From assembly GCA_947568835.1 (NCBI GenBank), contig OX387605.1, positions 20,278,418 through 20,342,417 of the forward strand: a stretch of DNA of 64,000 bases. The letters are read 5' to 3'. Below the pieces are notes generated by a model that ran no database searches, had not been told where the DNA came from, and saw nothing but the letters and a program-made list of their open reading frames with translations. The translations under genes and the position numbers were made by a program. The stretch is from Protonemura montana (Eukaryota > Arthropoda > Insecta > Plecoptera > Nemouridae). Shown here piece by piece: positions 12,241 through 23,830 of this stretch; positions within the stretch are counted from its first letter, which is position 1; each line of letters opens with the position of its first letter.

Positions 12241-13420
12241 AGGAGAGCTCGTAAGCAATTGAACCCGCTGTGTGACTTGATTTAGTCAAGAACACTCACA
12301 TCTAACAAATGCTAACATAGTTAAAATTAATCTAATTAAACATCCGCAATTAAAGTACGAGCATTTGAAGTTGTTTAGCATCTGCATGCCGGCAAAACAT
12401 TTGGTCTGTGATAGCAGCCGTGGACGCCATTGTTGTTATCACCTCAATCCACTTCGAAAACCGGTCAGCCAATGGGATCCGAGCTTCAGTCGATCGATTA
12501 TACGAGGCGGGGTCGATCGAGCACGTGTTGTGACGTCACTTGAATAGCGATGCAGTAGGTTTCAGGCGATACTCTTCTGTCGGCTACTCGCCTGGTACGA
12601 AGAGACAAATTTTCGCTTCGTTTTAGACGATTATTTCAGTTGAAACTTATCATGGTTGGATTAACCGTACGTATAGGCAGTCCCGTGGCACTCACGCGTA
12701 CCACGAGTTGCTTCAAAGTTTTCACAGGCAAACTAAATTTCCTAACAACGTCATTCTTTCCCAGCAACTTGACACAATTTTATGAAATATAGCTTTGAAT
12801 TTTAGGCATAGGCAACGCCTCAAAATAGGACCGATCGGAAGATAAATATATGGGATATTCTGACTTTAGTTGCAAAACTTGTTGCAAACCTTTACAAGAT
12901 ACGATATTTTCTGCGTTTTAGTGCGATTTTACCAGCGCACGCAATGACAGTGACAACGGACCGGAAGTTTATATGCCTAATACCTTAGAGCCTTTACCAT
13001 CAGCGAACCAAAGGTCCGCATTCACAATATCAACCAAGCAATGTCACACACAAAACCGAGTATGCTCTCACAAAAAAACTTATTTTGAGAGGTCAAGCAA
13101 TTCTCAAAAAGATCTGCTCCAGTCGATCGTTTTATACCTATTTTACGAGAACCAATGTTTGGACCGAAATGATCTGTCAGAGACCTCTTGCAAGGCGGCC
13201 CATTCACGCACTGCCTAATCTTGTACTGCCGTTTCTTCTTGGCGACCCAGAACTGGTTTCTTGCGTATAAATTTAAATGCAGATATTTTTCTTGTCTCGC
13301 GTAAAGACGCAACCAATCCCTTGTGCGCGGATGCTTTATTTTCATGACCCGTGAAATCCTTGCTCTCCCGACAAGTCCTTGCTCACATCGCAGGAACCAG
13401 TGATGTGTATCATAAGAGCT
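12240..13420. repeat. Tandem duplication, unit 2 body (uninterrupted)
   Basis: Counterpart of 9800-11764 without the 775-bp insertion. The spacing between SINE heads is 2439 bp (unit 1 to 2) and 1673 bp (unit 2 to 3), and the difference of 766 bp is explained by that insertion. It has a CCAAT-like GCCAATGGG (12468), CACGTG (12522) and TGACGTCA (12531) within 75 bp. Several 60-110-codon frames exist but differ between units. Confidence 0.85.
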
Positions 13421-13820
13421 GATTGATTGATTGATTGGTGACGTTTAACGACGCACTGTTTTGACAACGGACAATGTGGCACTGGTCTAATAGTGCCGGT
13501 AAATGAGTGAGTGGTGATGAGAATGATGATTTACCTTCCTAATTAAGAAGGGAGGAGGGGAAACCCGGTGCACGTGGCCAACTACTGAGGACGAGCACCA
13601 ATGGGACCACTGGCTTAACGTCCCCTCCGCAATTGAACAATTGAATAATTGACAGCAATTGAAAAAATTGAAGGACGGTACAACTCGAACCACAGGATTC
13701 CTCCACAAATCCATGCTGCCGAGAGGTTGATAAGCAAGGCGAGTTAAGTTGCTGAACTAACTTTCAACCCTCTCACCTCTCTCCCGAACAGAACTGGTCA
13801 TGTGTATGATGGTCACCCAT
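13420..13820 (-). mobile_element. 5S rRNA-derived SINE, copy 3 (head-truncated)
   Basis: Same body and AATC tail (13421-13438) as copy 2, but the 5S head is cut at 13820, right after the GATGGGTGACC-equivalent. The array ends here. Confidence 0.75.
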
Positions 13821-16800
13821 ATTTCAACCATGTGAAATGACTATGTGAAATGATTTAAAGCATAGATTTAAATGGCAAATGGGGTTGGATTGTTTCGCTC
13901 GCTACGCTCATCACACACATAACATTTCAATGTTTTAATGTCGAAGTTGATACGGGAAAAGAACTTAAATAACCACAATTTAAAGGTTAAATTAAGTTGC
14001 AGAAGGCATTTTGCATTACATGCATGCTCCCTTATGATATCAGCGATCAGAGGCGCCGGAGCAGAGATCATATTTCAGAGATCAGCCAGATCAGTGAACT
14101 CCAGTCTGCTAGAGCTTCTCTTGCAGTCCTAGAATATCTAACACGGAGAGAGATTTTGCTGCTTTTTTGACTGCCGAGTTAAATTTTAACCAGTGGACTT
14201 GTTTCGCGGCGACCAGCACTGTAGCGAAATGAGTAATTCGGCTCTGGATGGGCGCGGAGTTTCGTGTCTGCAAGATAGCCGTCAATAACAAGGTGTGAGC
14301 TTACCGATTCTTTTGAAATAAGGAAGCTGGACCAATACTTTGTTCGCTGCCAGCAAAAATTAAAAATGTATTGCGTTGCATGGAGCGAAACAAGCACCCT
14401 ATTCCTGAATGTCCTGCACAGAGGTGACTGCGAATGTTATTTCCAGGTGGTGCAAGCGCACCCCCTTGCACCCCCCCCCCCCCCCCCCCCTCCGGACGCC
14501 CATGGCTCACTCCCGTTATACAGCGATTTGATCGGGATTGATCATATCCTAAACAAACTGGCAAGGGAAGATTCTGCCACATTTCAAACGGGATCACACA
14601 ACTTCAATAACTAAACAATAATAAACACATTGGTAGAATGCAAAAAAAGACCTCAAGAAAGTGTTTCCTCGGTGTCTTTCCAATTTCTTCTGGTGCTTAT
14701 TTCCTTGACAACTTTCAGTAACATGATTAGAGAGAAAATCAAGTAATTAATTAATTAATTGACAGCTATCCATTTACATGGTTGACCATTAAGACGTCTT
14801 TGATTAAGACCTAGCGTACTAATCTATATTATAACATACAATTTCTTATTAAAGTATCAATCATATTTTGGTATGATTATAGTTTATGATTATGATTTTA
14901 GTAATTATGGATTGTTGAGTCTAGGATTGAGAGCGAGATGAAAAAGTCAGTGAAAAACGCGGGTATTCCTGCCCGAGCACTGCAAGAATTATAGCCCACC
15001 TGGAGGATACTTCATTGATTGAAATACTTAATTGATTTATGCATTGATTTACTGTTTGTGCTTTAGTTACCAGCAACTACCCTCGCCCTATGGTGACTCC
15101 ACGCATGGTGACTCCACTGGTTTCTCAAATTAATTGTTGAAATGTGATGTCACGTGATGTTAATGGTTGGGGGGTCCCCTAATTCCACGTTTGACGAAAA
15201 ATAACACCAATTAAGCCAATTTATTTTTTAGATAAAATAATAACTGCCATGATTTACAAAATGAAGTCGGAAACTTGTTAATGAACAGAGAAATAAAACA
15301 CGTATGGGTTCCAAATTTTCAAAACCACTTCATTTTTTATGTATTTCACTTTTCTCAGAAACATCCAATGACGTGTACTTTTTTATTTTTATTTATATTT
15401 GTACATTTCATTGTCCCGTTTCCCATGCCCACGACCTACAAAGTGTAAACAATTTCCGTGTGATTAAAATGGCTGACAGAAATGATCGTTGTAGTGAGAA
15501 TACTGTCAGCTAATTTCTTTAATACAATAGTTCCAGCTTAATGCTTGCTGGTAATCTAGTTTACCATGGGGCCGTCCTTTGCCATTCAAGTATTTGTTAC
15601 TACCCTATGTCTGTCGTCGTAACTCGAGAACAGGTTGAATAGGTTACTTCACTACCACATGTATTAAACAATACATTAGACAGATTTACAACCAGGCTAC
15701 AGGACTCTACGAAATCGTAGAAACACGATACACGATATTAACACGATATTACAACACAATATTAATTGCCTTTGGAATTACTGAAAATAAAGCCTTTTTG
15801 AAATCGTCTATCTACTTCTCAGAAAAATGCTTGTGCTAGGGCAAAAACATACTGGTGCATTTCTTTGTCTGGAATACGATACATTTTCTGCCCACTGCAG
15901 AGGTTATTTTTGGCGTAAGCTCACGTTAGCCCCGCGTACCCATTTTTCTTGCGATAGTGTAAATCGATCATTCATTTCCGGAAAGGTTTGCTCTTCTCTG
16001 CTCTTATATTCAAAAAGCACGTGTTATTTTTACGTGTTAGTGAAAAATTTATTTGTAAGTGGAAATCTGCGATAACGTACCTACGTATTTTCATAGGATC
16101 TTATCATTCTGAAAATAATATGCCAACACCCGAAACTCGAAGTGTTGTAGGAGTACAGCTAATTTGATGACAACGCAAAGCGATCGAACTATCTAGGCTC
16201 GACGCAGCGCCAACAAAGCACTGCGACACTCGAAAGTGTGGATATTTTTTCAATGTTAATTCAATGACAAATTCGCTGTAATTTTAGCCGTTTTTTTCTG
16301 GAACTGTTCTGTTTCAAGATACTGATACACACATACCGACACAACAGCTGTTCGAAACATCACACTTAAACACATTCTGTAGCCAGCTCAGACTTCAAAT
16401 TTGAGTTTAGGCTTGCTCGGGGTCATCATTCAGGCAACAATCTGTAGACAGCAAAGCACGAGTAAATCCGCCAGACCCGTGTAGCTGACAAATAAAAATC
16501 TTAATTTCCCCGTAGAAACGCCAATAATTATTGTTGATAATGTGAAATAAGCGCGAAATACTGGCTAGATGTGATTTCTTTATATCTTGTTTTATTTGCT
16601 TCCTGCAAAAGGTACATGAAAGTGGAACGGAGGATAAACGGGGCCGGGTTCGTATCTCGCTTGGTGCACTATTTTTAACTAAGAATCAATCACCTACCAA
16701 GATTGTTTGAAAATATCTTCGATGCTGCTGATTCTGATTCTGTGTTCGAAGTAGGTTATTAAATGTAAAACCATTATTAAATGTTAAAGCCTTTGTTAAA

Positions 16801-17599
16801 ACCCTCTCTTATGAAAGCCGCTCTTGCAGTCGAGCGGTGAAGCCGTCTGGTCGATGTGGTGAAGGGTCCACGATCAAATCCCGACCAAGCGATAATTAAA
16901 TATTTTTTTGTCATCATCATCCGGGTTACCGACCGAAGTGCAGCATAAATTGATCGAGTACATTTGATATCCAACAGAATGCGCTGGGGGTCACGGTGCG
17001 TCTTAACACGATTGCGTGTTCGGTGAAACTTTATAGATAAGAGTAATTAAGAGGACCGCGACCGTCCATCAGGCTTTGACTGGTGTTCCTCCTGTCAGCC
17101 TCTAAAGCTTGCATTCACGTTAGCGTGTTGCAAATGGTGAAAGCCCATATTTTGGAGTTGTAGAGTGCTTCTGCTCTGCTAGGTGTGGCGACCTAGTACC
17201 TCTGCACTGCTTGGTGTGGTGGCCGGGTTCTAGCTCTTGCTTGCGAGGACGAATAATACTTCTTCATGATATTTTCTTAATTATAAAAGCTAGATACCCT
17301 GAACGCTAACATGAGTAAACTTCGGACCTAACTAATCAGAAAGTGCAGTCGATGTCATGTGCCGAACTAGCAAGCTGGTTTTCAACCATGAAAATTAAAT
17401 AGGTCCATCGATCTTCATAATGTATGACAGTCTGCGTGGCACATTGGTATTGTCGCTGCTTCGGCATCGTCTAAATGATACGCTACGTGGATCGCACCCA
17501 CTCGACGGAGGAAGTTTTTGACTGTTGAAATGCAACATCCACCCGTGGGACCTGCGGTCAGGTGACTTGTATATGTCAAAAAATGAAGAGGTAAATGTT

Positions 17600-17690
17600 T
17601 ATCCGCGTGGTCGTGCGGTTAAAGGCATCGGATTGATCGATCACATTAACGTCGATTTGACGACGTACCGGGTTCGAATCACGCTCGTTT
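17600..17690 (+). repeat. tRNA-like Pol III fragment
   Basis: A box-like TGGTCGTGCGG and B box-like GGGTTCGAATCA are spaced about as in a tRNA with a long insert, but stems do not pair. Probably the head of a decayed tRNA-derived SINE. Confidence 0.4.
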
Positions 17691-18018
17691 CTCGACGCAG
17701 TGTCATACTTTTCCATGTTTTTTTGGGCGTATGTTTTTAGACAGTAGCAAAATTGCCGGGCGCTCCTGGCGCTCCGCGCCAGTCGCACCCGCCAATTTTG
17801 CGGGACGTTCCCACGACCCCAGACCCCACCTAACCCCGTGTGCGGCTCCTAAGTCTAGCATCAAGTATATAGGAACAGTTGTGAGTGCTAAACTGCCACC
17901 TGTTGGCAGAATATCGAACTACACTCTGGACTTATAACATTTTTGATATTTTATCCAGCTTCATCGAGTTTGATTATTAGCTACCAGAGCGACTTGAGCT
18001 CAGAGCTGCCAAAAAGCT

Positions 18019-18090
18019 GCTCGGCCGGGATTCGAACGCCTGACCTCCTCAACACGAAGCAAGCAAGCTAACCACGGAGCCACGCTGGAC
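18019..18090 (-). repeat. tRNA-like Pol III fragment
   Basis: Minus strand: GTCCAGCGTGGCTCCGTGG at the 5' end (A box TGGCTCCGTGG) and GCGTTCGAATCCC (B box) 33 nt later. The T stem and acceptor stem pair poorly, so a tRNA-derived repeat is more likely than a tRNA gene. Confidence 0.45.
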
Positions 18091-19644
18091 TGATGAGAGG
18101 GAACTGAAATAAAGCAACTAAAATGTCAACGATTCGATATAGCTACAATCTCTTTACATATCGTTGTGTTGCAACAATTTATATTTATTAAAACTCTGCG
18201 CTACTTTGTGACCAGCCTCGTGGTCAAGTTGTCACGTTGCCTGTTTTAAGTATGCCAGCGGGGCCGAAGTATGATACCCGCTCTGTGAATCTAATATTAT
18301 TTCACTAAAAGTTTAGGTGTTCGACCTATCATTGACTTCAAATTATACGTTTATTTGCCAAAGTTGAGAAAATGTACATTTAGGCGTACTCAGTAAATTA
18401 AATTAACAATAATACAAGTATGCGTAGCAAATAAATGTATGTTAAAATTTAACATAAGTTCATCTATAAGGTTGCATACAAATTATAACAAATATGACAG
18501 ATGTACCTACTCAAAAATATTACATTATTACAGATACGTACACAATTATAACATTATATACAACAGGTACACAGAACAGATTACATATAACCACCTAGAT
18601 ATTAACTACGGGTAACTAGAGAAGGAAGGATTCGCTTCTACACAATGTGTAAATGCCGGACCCGACCCCAACACCAAGCAGTGCTGAGGCACTCGGCCAC
18701 TCCAAAAAAGTCTGGGCTTTCACCAGTTGCCACGATCTAACGCGAAAATGCAAGCCTTGAAGTCCGACTGGAGGAACGCCAGTCGAACCACGTTGCTCGC
18801 AGTCGGGTCCCCTGGTCAACCTTACCAAACAAGTATCACCGAACCAGCAGTCGAGTTAAAGCACATAGTGATCGCAAACGCAATCTGTTGGATATCAAAT
18901 GTACTTGATCAATTAAAATGTCGATAAATCACGGCCGTCGGTCGGTAACCCGTGTACCCACCTTGCTGAGCTGCCAACCTTGAAGCTATAAAATAACGGA
19001 ATCGTGCCCATAATAGCCCATCGTGTTCGGGGGTGCAAACTACCCCATAGACCACAGTGTGGGCGAATCTTAAAAAATCAAGAAGAAACGTAAGAAACGT
19101 ATAAAACGTCCATTGATTTTTCAATATTTTTTGGGTGGAAATTGAAGTGACTGCACACCCAACGCCTGGACTGTAAACACGACGTCAGTGCACACGTGTA
19201 CGATGAGTGGCCTACCCATCAGGATTCACACATAAATATTACTGCTAGAAGTGATTTATTTACATCTTGTTTTATTGACTTGCATGCAAATTTTTGGTTT
19301 TCATTTATGGGTTCGCGCGCTGTCTGGGATCCGATCCCGGTTCGCCTGAAATCTCTGTGCAAAGTACCCTTTCAATGAACGTACTTGAAGGCGGAAATTT
19401 TTCTCAAAAACGTGGAAAGTGGTAAGGATAAAATGTTGCGCTAGAAGTGAACACAAGAACAACTCATCCTGAGTAAAAGTTTCAGCTAATTATTTGAATA
19501 TAGAGTGTAGTTGTACGCTTGCAAGGTGTCCAGTGTCCGCAAAAACTGTGCATTTCAACGCATTTGCGAACAGTGTTTTTTTTTCCGAAAAATCAGAAAA
19601 TAACACCGAAAAAACTGATAGGTATTAACTTCTTACCGTAACAG

Positions 19645-19799
19645 ACGCACGAGGAGCTCGAGGCCCAGGACACGTGGAGGTCCTGCAGGAACAGACACAC
19701 GTGATGTTGCACGAGAACTGCGACGTCCCCATTGAGAGGCTACTGGGCGACATGGTCAAGTGCACCATCAGTGCATATTATCTTATAAAACTGCACTAA
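19645..19799 (+). pseudogene. Isolated exon-like coding fragment, family unknown
   Basis: After a plausible acceptor (TTCTTACCGTAACAG) a GC-richer frame reads ..GHVEVLQEQTHVMLHENC and DVPIERLLGDMVKC, then runs into a stop at 19797. Composition stands out against the AT-rich surroundings. I find no donor with a good consensus and no neighbouring exon, so it is either a lone exon of an unseen gene or a gene fragment. I do not recognise the family. Confidence 0.35.
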
Positions 19800-20124
19800 A
19801 CTTTTTTAGTGTAGAATCTTTCAAAATTCTGCTTGGGAATTGATCCAGCTTTACTAAGATTTATAATGACTGCGTATAATTGGGAATAATTGTTTATTTG
19901 TAATTATGTTATTTACGGCGAGTGGTTACTTTTCTTTATAATAGTACAAAACTATATAACCGATTTTTTAAAAAAACGTGGAAGGTCCAAGTTGACAACA
20001 CAAAAATGTAGGTACTATGAAAATTTGGTTTAAATCAGAGAAGACATTTAGCAGCTAGAGAGCAAACAAATAAAAAAACCACGTCAGCGACTTTATTGGG
20101 GGGTATGTGAAATTTACGATTTTG

Positions 20125-20144
20125 TTTCGCTCGCTACGCTCATC
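20125..20144 (+). repeat. Recurrent 20-nt motif next to a 5S SINE
   Basis: A motif with core GCTCGCTACGCTCATC occurs here, at 13893-13912 and (one base shorter) at 41442-41460. Two of the three sit within 75 bp of a 5S-derived SINE head. Confidence 0.6.
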
Positions 20145-20154
20145 AATGACTTCG

Positions 20155-20728
20155 AACGGTTCGGAACACCGGATCTTATGAGGTCACCGAAGTTGAGCAA
20201 CATTGCGCTAAGGTGGTAGTGAATGGGTAACCATCATGCATATGACCAGTTCTTTTCGGGAGAGAGATTGGAGCGATGAAAGTTAGTGCAGCAACTTCAT
20301 TCACCTTGCTTATAAACCTCTCGAAGGCACGGATTTGTGGAGGAATCTTGCTGCTCGAGTTGTATCGTCCTTTGGAAGGGACATTAAGCTGGTGGTCCAC
20401 TTGGAGCTATTCGACAAGAGTACTTTGGCTACGTGCCGGCACCGGGTTTCTTCTTCTGCCTTCTTGGCTAGGTTAGGTTCATCATCATCATCATCATCAT
20501 CCACTCACATACACCGACGCCATTAGACCTTTAATATCTACATATAAACATCTTTACTAGAATAGGCCCATACAACTACAATGTAATTGTCAGCAGCTAA
20601 TAAACAAATATATACAACAAAAAAAGATATAATCATTACTAGCCGTTTAATGATCGAAGATTATGCCAGTGCCACAAGTCCCGTTGTCAAACAGTGCGTC
20701 GCTAAACACAATAATTAATCAATCGACT
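20155..20728 (+). mobile_element. 5S rRNA-derived SINE, copy 4 (inverted, diverged)
   Basis: Plus-strand copy: 5S-like head with CACCGAAGTTGAGCAACATTGCGCT and TGAATGGGTAACCATCATGC, then GGGAGAGAGATTGG, TTCACCTTGCTTATAAACCTC and CACCGGGTTTC. A TCA microsatellite (20479-20501) and about 110 bp of extra sequence interrupt the 3' part. It then resumes with CAGTGCCACA and AACAGTGCGTCGCTAAAC, ending in a worn AATC tail. Confidence 0.75.
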
Positions 20729-21184
20729 GAGTCTAAATGGACTCCAATCCGTGGACCCCCATTTACATTTCTTGAACCCCTTTTTCTTTCATACGGACCA
20801 CTGTGTGAACCTATGCTATAAACGAATACCCCTAAACACGATTATTGGCACAGCTAAGGGAAATATTTAAAATATTTGTAGACGGAAATGTATTGTGGTT
20901 GTAGCATAAAATAATGGTTCGTTATTCTAGGGTTGGAGATGGTTGTAGCGTTGGTTGTAGTTAAAAGGGCCCGTTAATTAGCAAAGACATTTGAAGCTGC
21001 TGCCAACCGCAGATCTTGCTGCCAACCTTCACATCCCAACAGCTGTTCGAGTGGGTTTCACCCAGTTTCACCCACTGGTTTCAATCGCTTGACAGTACAC
21101 AAACTTTTGGAGTGTTTCCATGTATTCTGGTACAAAATTTATTAGAATGAAATAAAAACTCTTTGATTCGCAAACTGTTTTAAA

Positions 21185-23250
21185 ATGGCATCATCCATTT
21201 GCAAAGTAGGAGTTGATGAATACGAGGTAAGTCACAGAGGTAGTCAGTCTGATTACTACCGGTGTTCAAAAATGTGGTAAAAATGTCTTACCTTCTTTCA
21301 AAGATCACCCCTTTTCCTTTTTGATTAATTAAATTATATCAATTAATGAATTTTGTGACATTTTTATAGAACTCAGATCTAAGACGAAAGCTCCAGAGTA
21401 AAGCTGAGGCTCTGTTCATCTTGAGTAAGGAACTCGACCAATGTCGAACAGAACGGGACCAGTTTAAGCTCATGGCCGAGCAACTACAAGATCGATACTC
21501 CATGTTGAAAAAGACTACCCATGATATGGGCTTCACAAAACATTCTATTTTTTCGGATAGTCTAGACCACAGACCAGGAACTAGTTTAGCTCAAGTTCTT
21601 AGCGAAACTAAAGAACTTAACAAGGCGCTTAAGATTGAAGTGGAGGATTTGCGAGAGAAACTACGAGATGCTCAAGGTGATATAAAAGCACTCAGAGCTA
21701 GATTTACTCATCAGAGTAATGTGACAGTTATGCCAGAAAATCAGCCTTTTCCCTCACATCAGCGGGAAGAGCTTGTGCAGCAGCTTGAAACACTGAATGT
21801 AAAAGTAGGTAGACCAACGATGTGTGGGAGATCTGTATTTAAAGTTCTGCCATTCATATTTTTACTTAACTAATTTATATGCTTACTACTTGCATGTCAG
21901 TACATGCAAATGTCTTCGGACCTACAATCAGTGCTGGACGAGAAACAAGATCTGGTAACAGAACGGGATTCATACAAGTGCAAGGTGCACAGACTGAATC
22001 ATGAACTTAATTCTGTGCTCAAAGGTGATGTTGGAAAACTGGTCGATGTCGATGCTCTAGTTATGGAGAACAGATATTTCCAAGAGCGACTTCATCAGGC
22101 AGAAGAAGAAAAAGAGATGGCAAAACAAGCATTGATCAAGTACAAGGTACCTGCTTGCAGTCATGCTACTCGTAAACACTGACCTTTACATTTTTCAACC
22201 ATTAACATTATTTTTATGGTTACATTTTAATACATTCTACAAACTAACTTCTAACAAACTTTAACATTTTACTAATAGAGCATGTTGGAAAAGAAGCGGA
22301 GCAAGGGATCTGTCAAATTTGGGACTAAAAATAATTCTGGAATGGTCATGACCCACAAGCAAGGTAGGTTTTTTCATTTTAGTGGCTATCTGGCAGTTGA
22401 GCCAATAGTTACGTACGTTCCTACATTCCAAGTTTTTCCAGATATCAATGAATTTGGATTAGTTTTCACCAGATTTAAATTAGACATGAACATGCTTCAC
22501 TGCAACCTTATATAATTGATGCATTTGTATGATTTTAGTGCAACAGCTGTTGGAGAAAGGCACTGAAGCTCAGTTACCAAACACAGCAGCCACTTTGTCA
22601 GACATGAAAAGCCTGTGTGTTGCATTGCTTGAAACAGTCGGAGATAAAACGCTAGCATTCTCGCACCAGAAGAAAGCCAATCGAATATTGGCAACTCGCA
22701 TCTGTGAGCTGGAGCAACGGTTAGAGGCAATCCAAGGTGGCAGCATTGTAGCGTCTCCTTCACAGTTACTTCTTCATGGTAAGCTACATTAATACTATTT
22801 AATGTTTTAGGCTAATGTTATTAAAAAGATTCTAGCACAGATGTGAACCCATTCTATTTTGCAAGGATGCTTTACCATTTGGCCTAGTAAAAAACTGTTA
22901 CTTAAACTTCTTCAGGCTACGGAAGTTCAGATGTTGACCGTGACGTCGAGAGAATCCTGGCACAGGATGCAGTTGATTCTGAATCCGACTGTGGAACTGA
23001 AAGTCCTAACAATGGCGAGACAAAAAAAACTACCAAACATTCGGTAACGAGTGCTCCAGTGGTGGATACCCGAACCAAAGACGAATCGAGCGAAAGCATT
23101 TCCATATCAAAGCTAGACTTGGAAAACGTATCGGAAAGACTTGAATCATACGAAGCGCTATCAGAAGACAGCTTGCCACCAGAGCTGCGACGAATGGTGG
23201 ACAGAGCATTGGAAGAACTGAAAAGTGACGCCAAAAAGCAGGCATTGTGA
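21185..23250 (+). CDS. CCDC149: Coiled-coil domain-containing protein 149
   Basis: Six exons: 21185-21226, 21370-21804, 21901-22146, 22279-22363, 22539-22778 and 22916-23250. All are GT/AG, introns are short (95-180 bp), and the product is 460 residues, close to vertebrate CCDC149. Exon 1 encodes only 14 residues. Family-typical segments are LAQVLSETKELNKALK, HQREELVQQLE, DVDALVMENRYFQERL and SDMKSLCVALLETVGDK. Most of the protein is predicted coiled coil up to about residue 345, and the last ~110 residues are acidic and serine-rich. The function of the family is poorly known. It is convergent with the TNIP-like gene, 580 bp apart; an AATAAA-like signal lies near 23494. Confidence 0.93.
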
Positions 23251-23830
23251 TTCAGGAGGATGTGTTTGAAAATCTCATTTAGCTTCCAATGTGACGTCTG
23301 TTTTTAATTACCTGTCTTTTTGATCTATTGACTTGAAATATTATCAAACTACAAAATATAAACCTCGTAACAGTGAACTAAAGTGCGATGTTGAATTAAA
23401 TTATTTATTCCTGTGAGGCAATCACATCAACAGCGAAAGAAGTCACAGCTTTCAGCCAACAAAACAGTCATGGTTACCAACTAGAACAGGTATTTAATAA
23501 ATTATGAAGCGCTGATTTGGGATTCAATTCCGCATTTCAAGCAAGTCCATTGATTTCTCTTAGTCAACAACAGAAAAAAAATATCCAAGGAGAGTTTAAT
23601 TAGTTACATTACAGAGCACAGAGCGTACAAATAGGTGATAAGAATAAGACTATAAATATCTTTGGACTGTGCAAGTCATTTACCACCTGGCTGTGTACAA
23701 GAAGACTGCCTAAAAAGTGCTGCTTTGCCCTGTATGAAAGCTAAACTCTAGCTAAGGTTTGGCACAAATAAGTATTCACCTACGATTTAGAATCCTTATC
23801 AATGATATAAATGACGGTTGAAAGAGCAAT

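Larger units (their letters stand above)
13821..20150. other. Intergenic, no confident gene
   Basis: Contains a 20-nt poly-C run (14471-14490), a fragment of the 7.6-8.7 kb tandem unit (14530-14610), several tRNA-like Pol III-type fragments (about 16810-16890, 17437-17510, 17600-17690, 18019-18090), and one exon-like segment at 19645. I see nothing codable elsewhere. Confidence 0.5.

Noticed and set aside
11163..13345. Several 60-107-codon frames in the duplicated units
   Set aside because: The frames are not preserved between the two nearly identical units, so they are chance openings.
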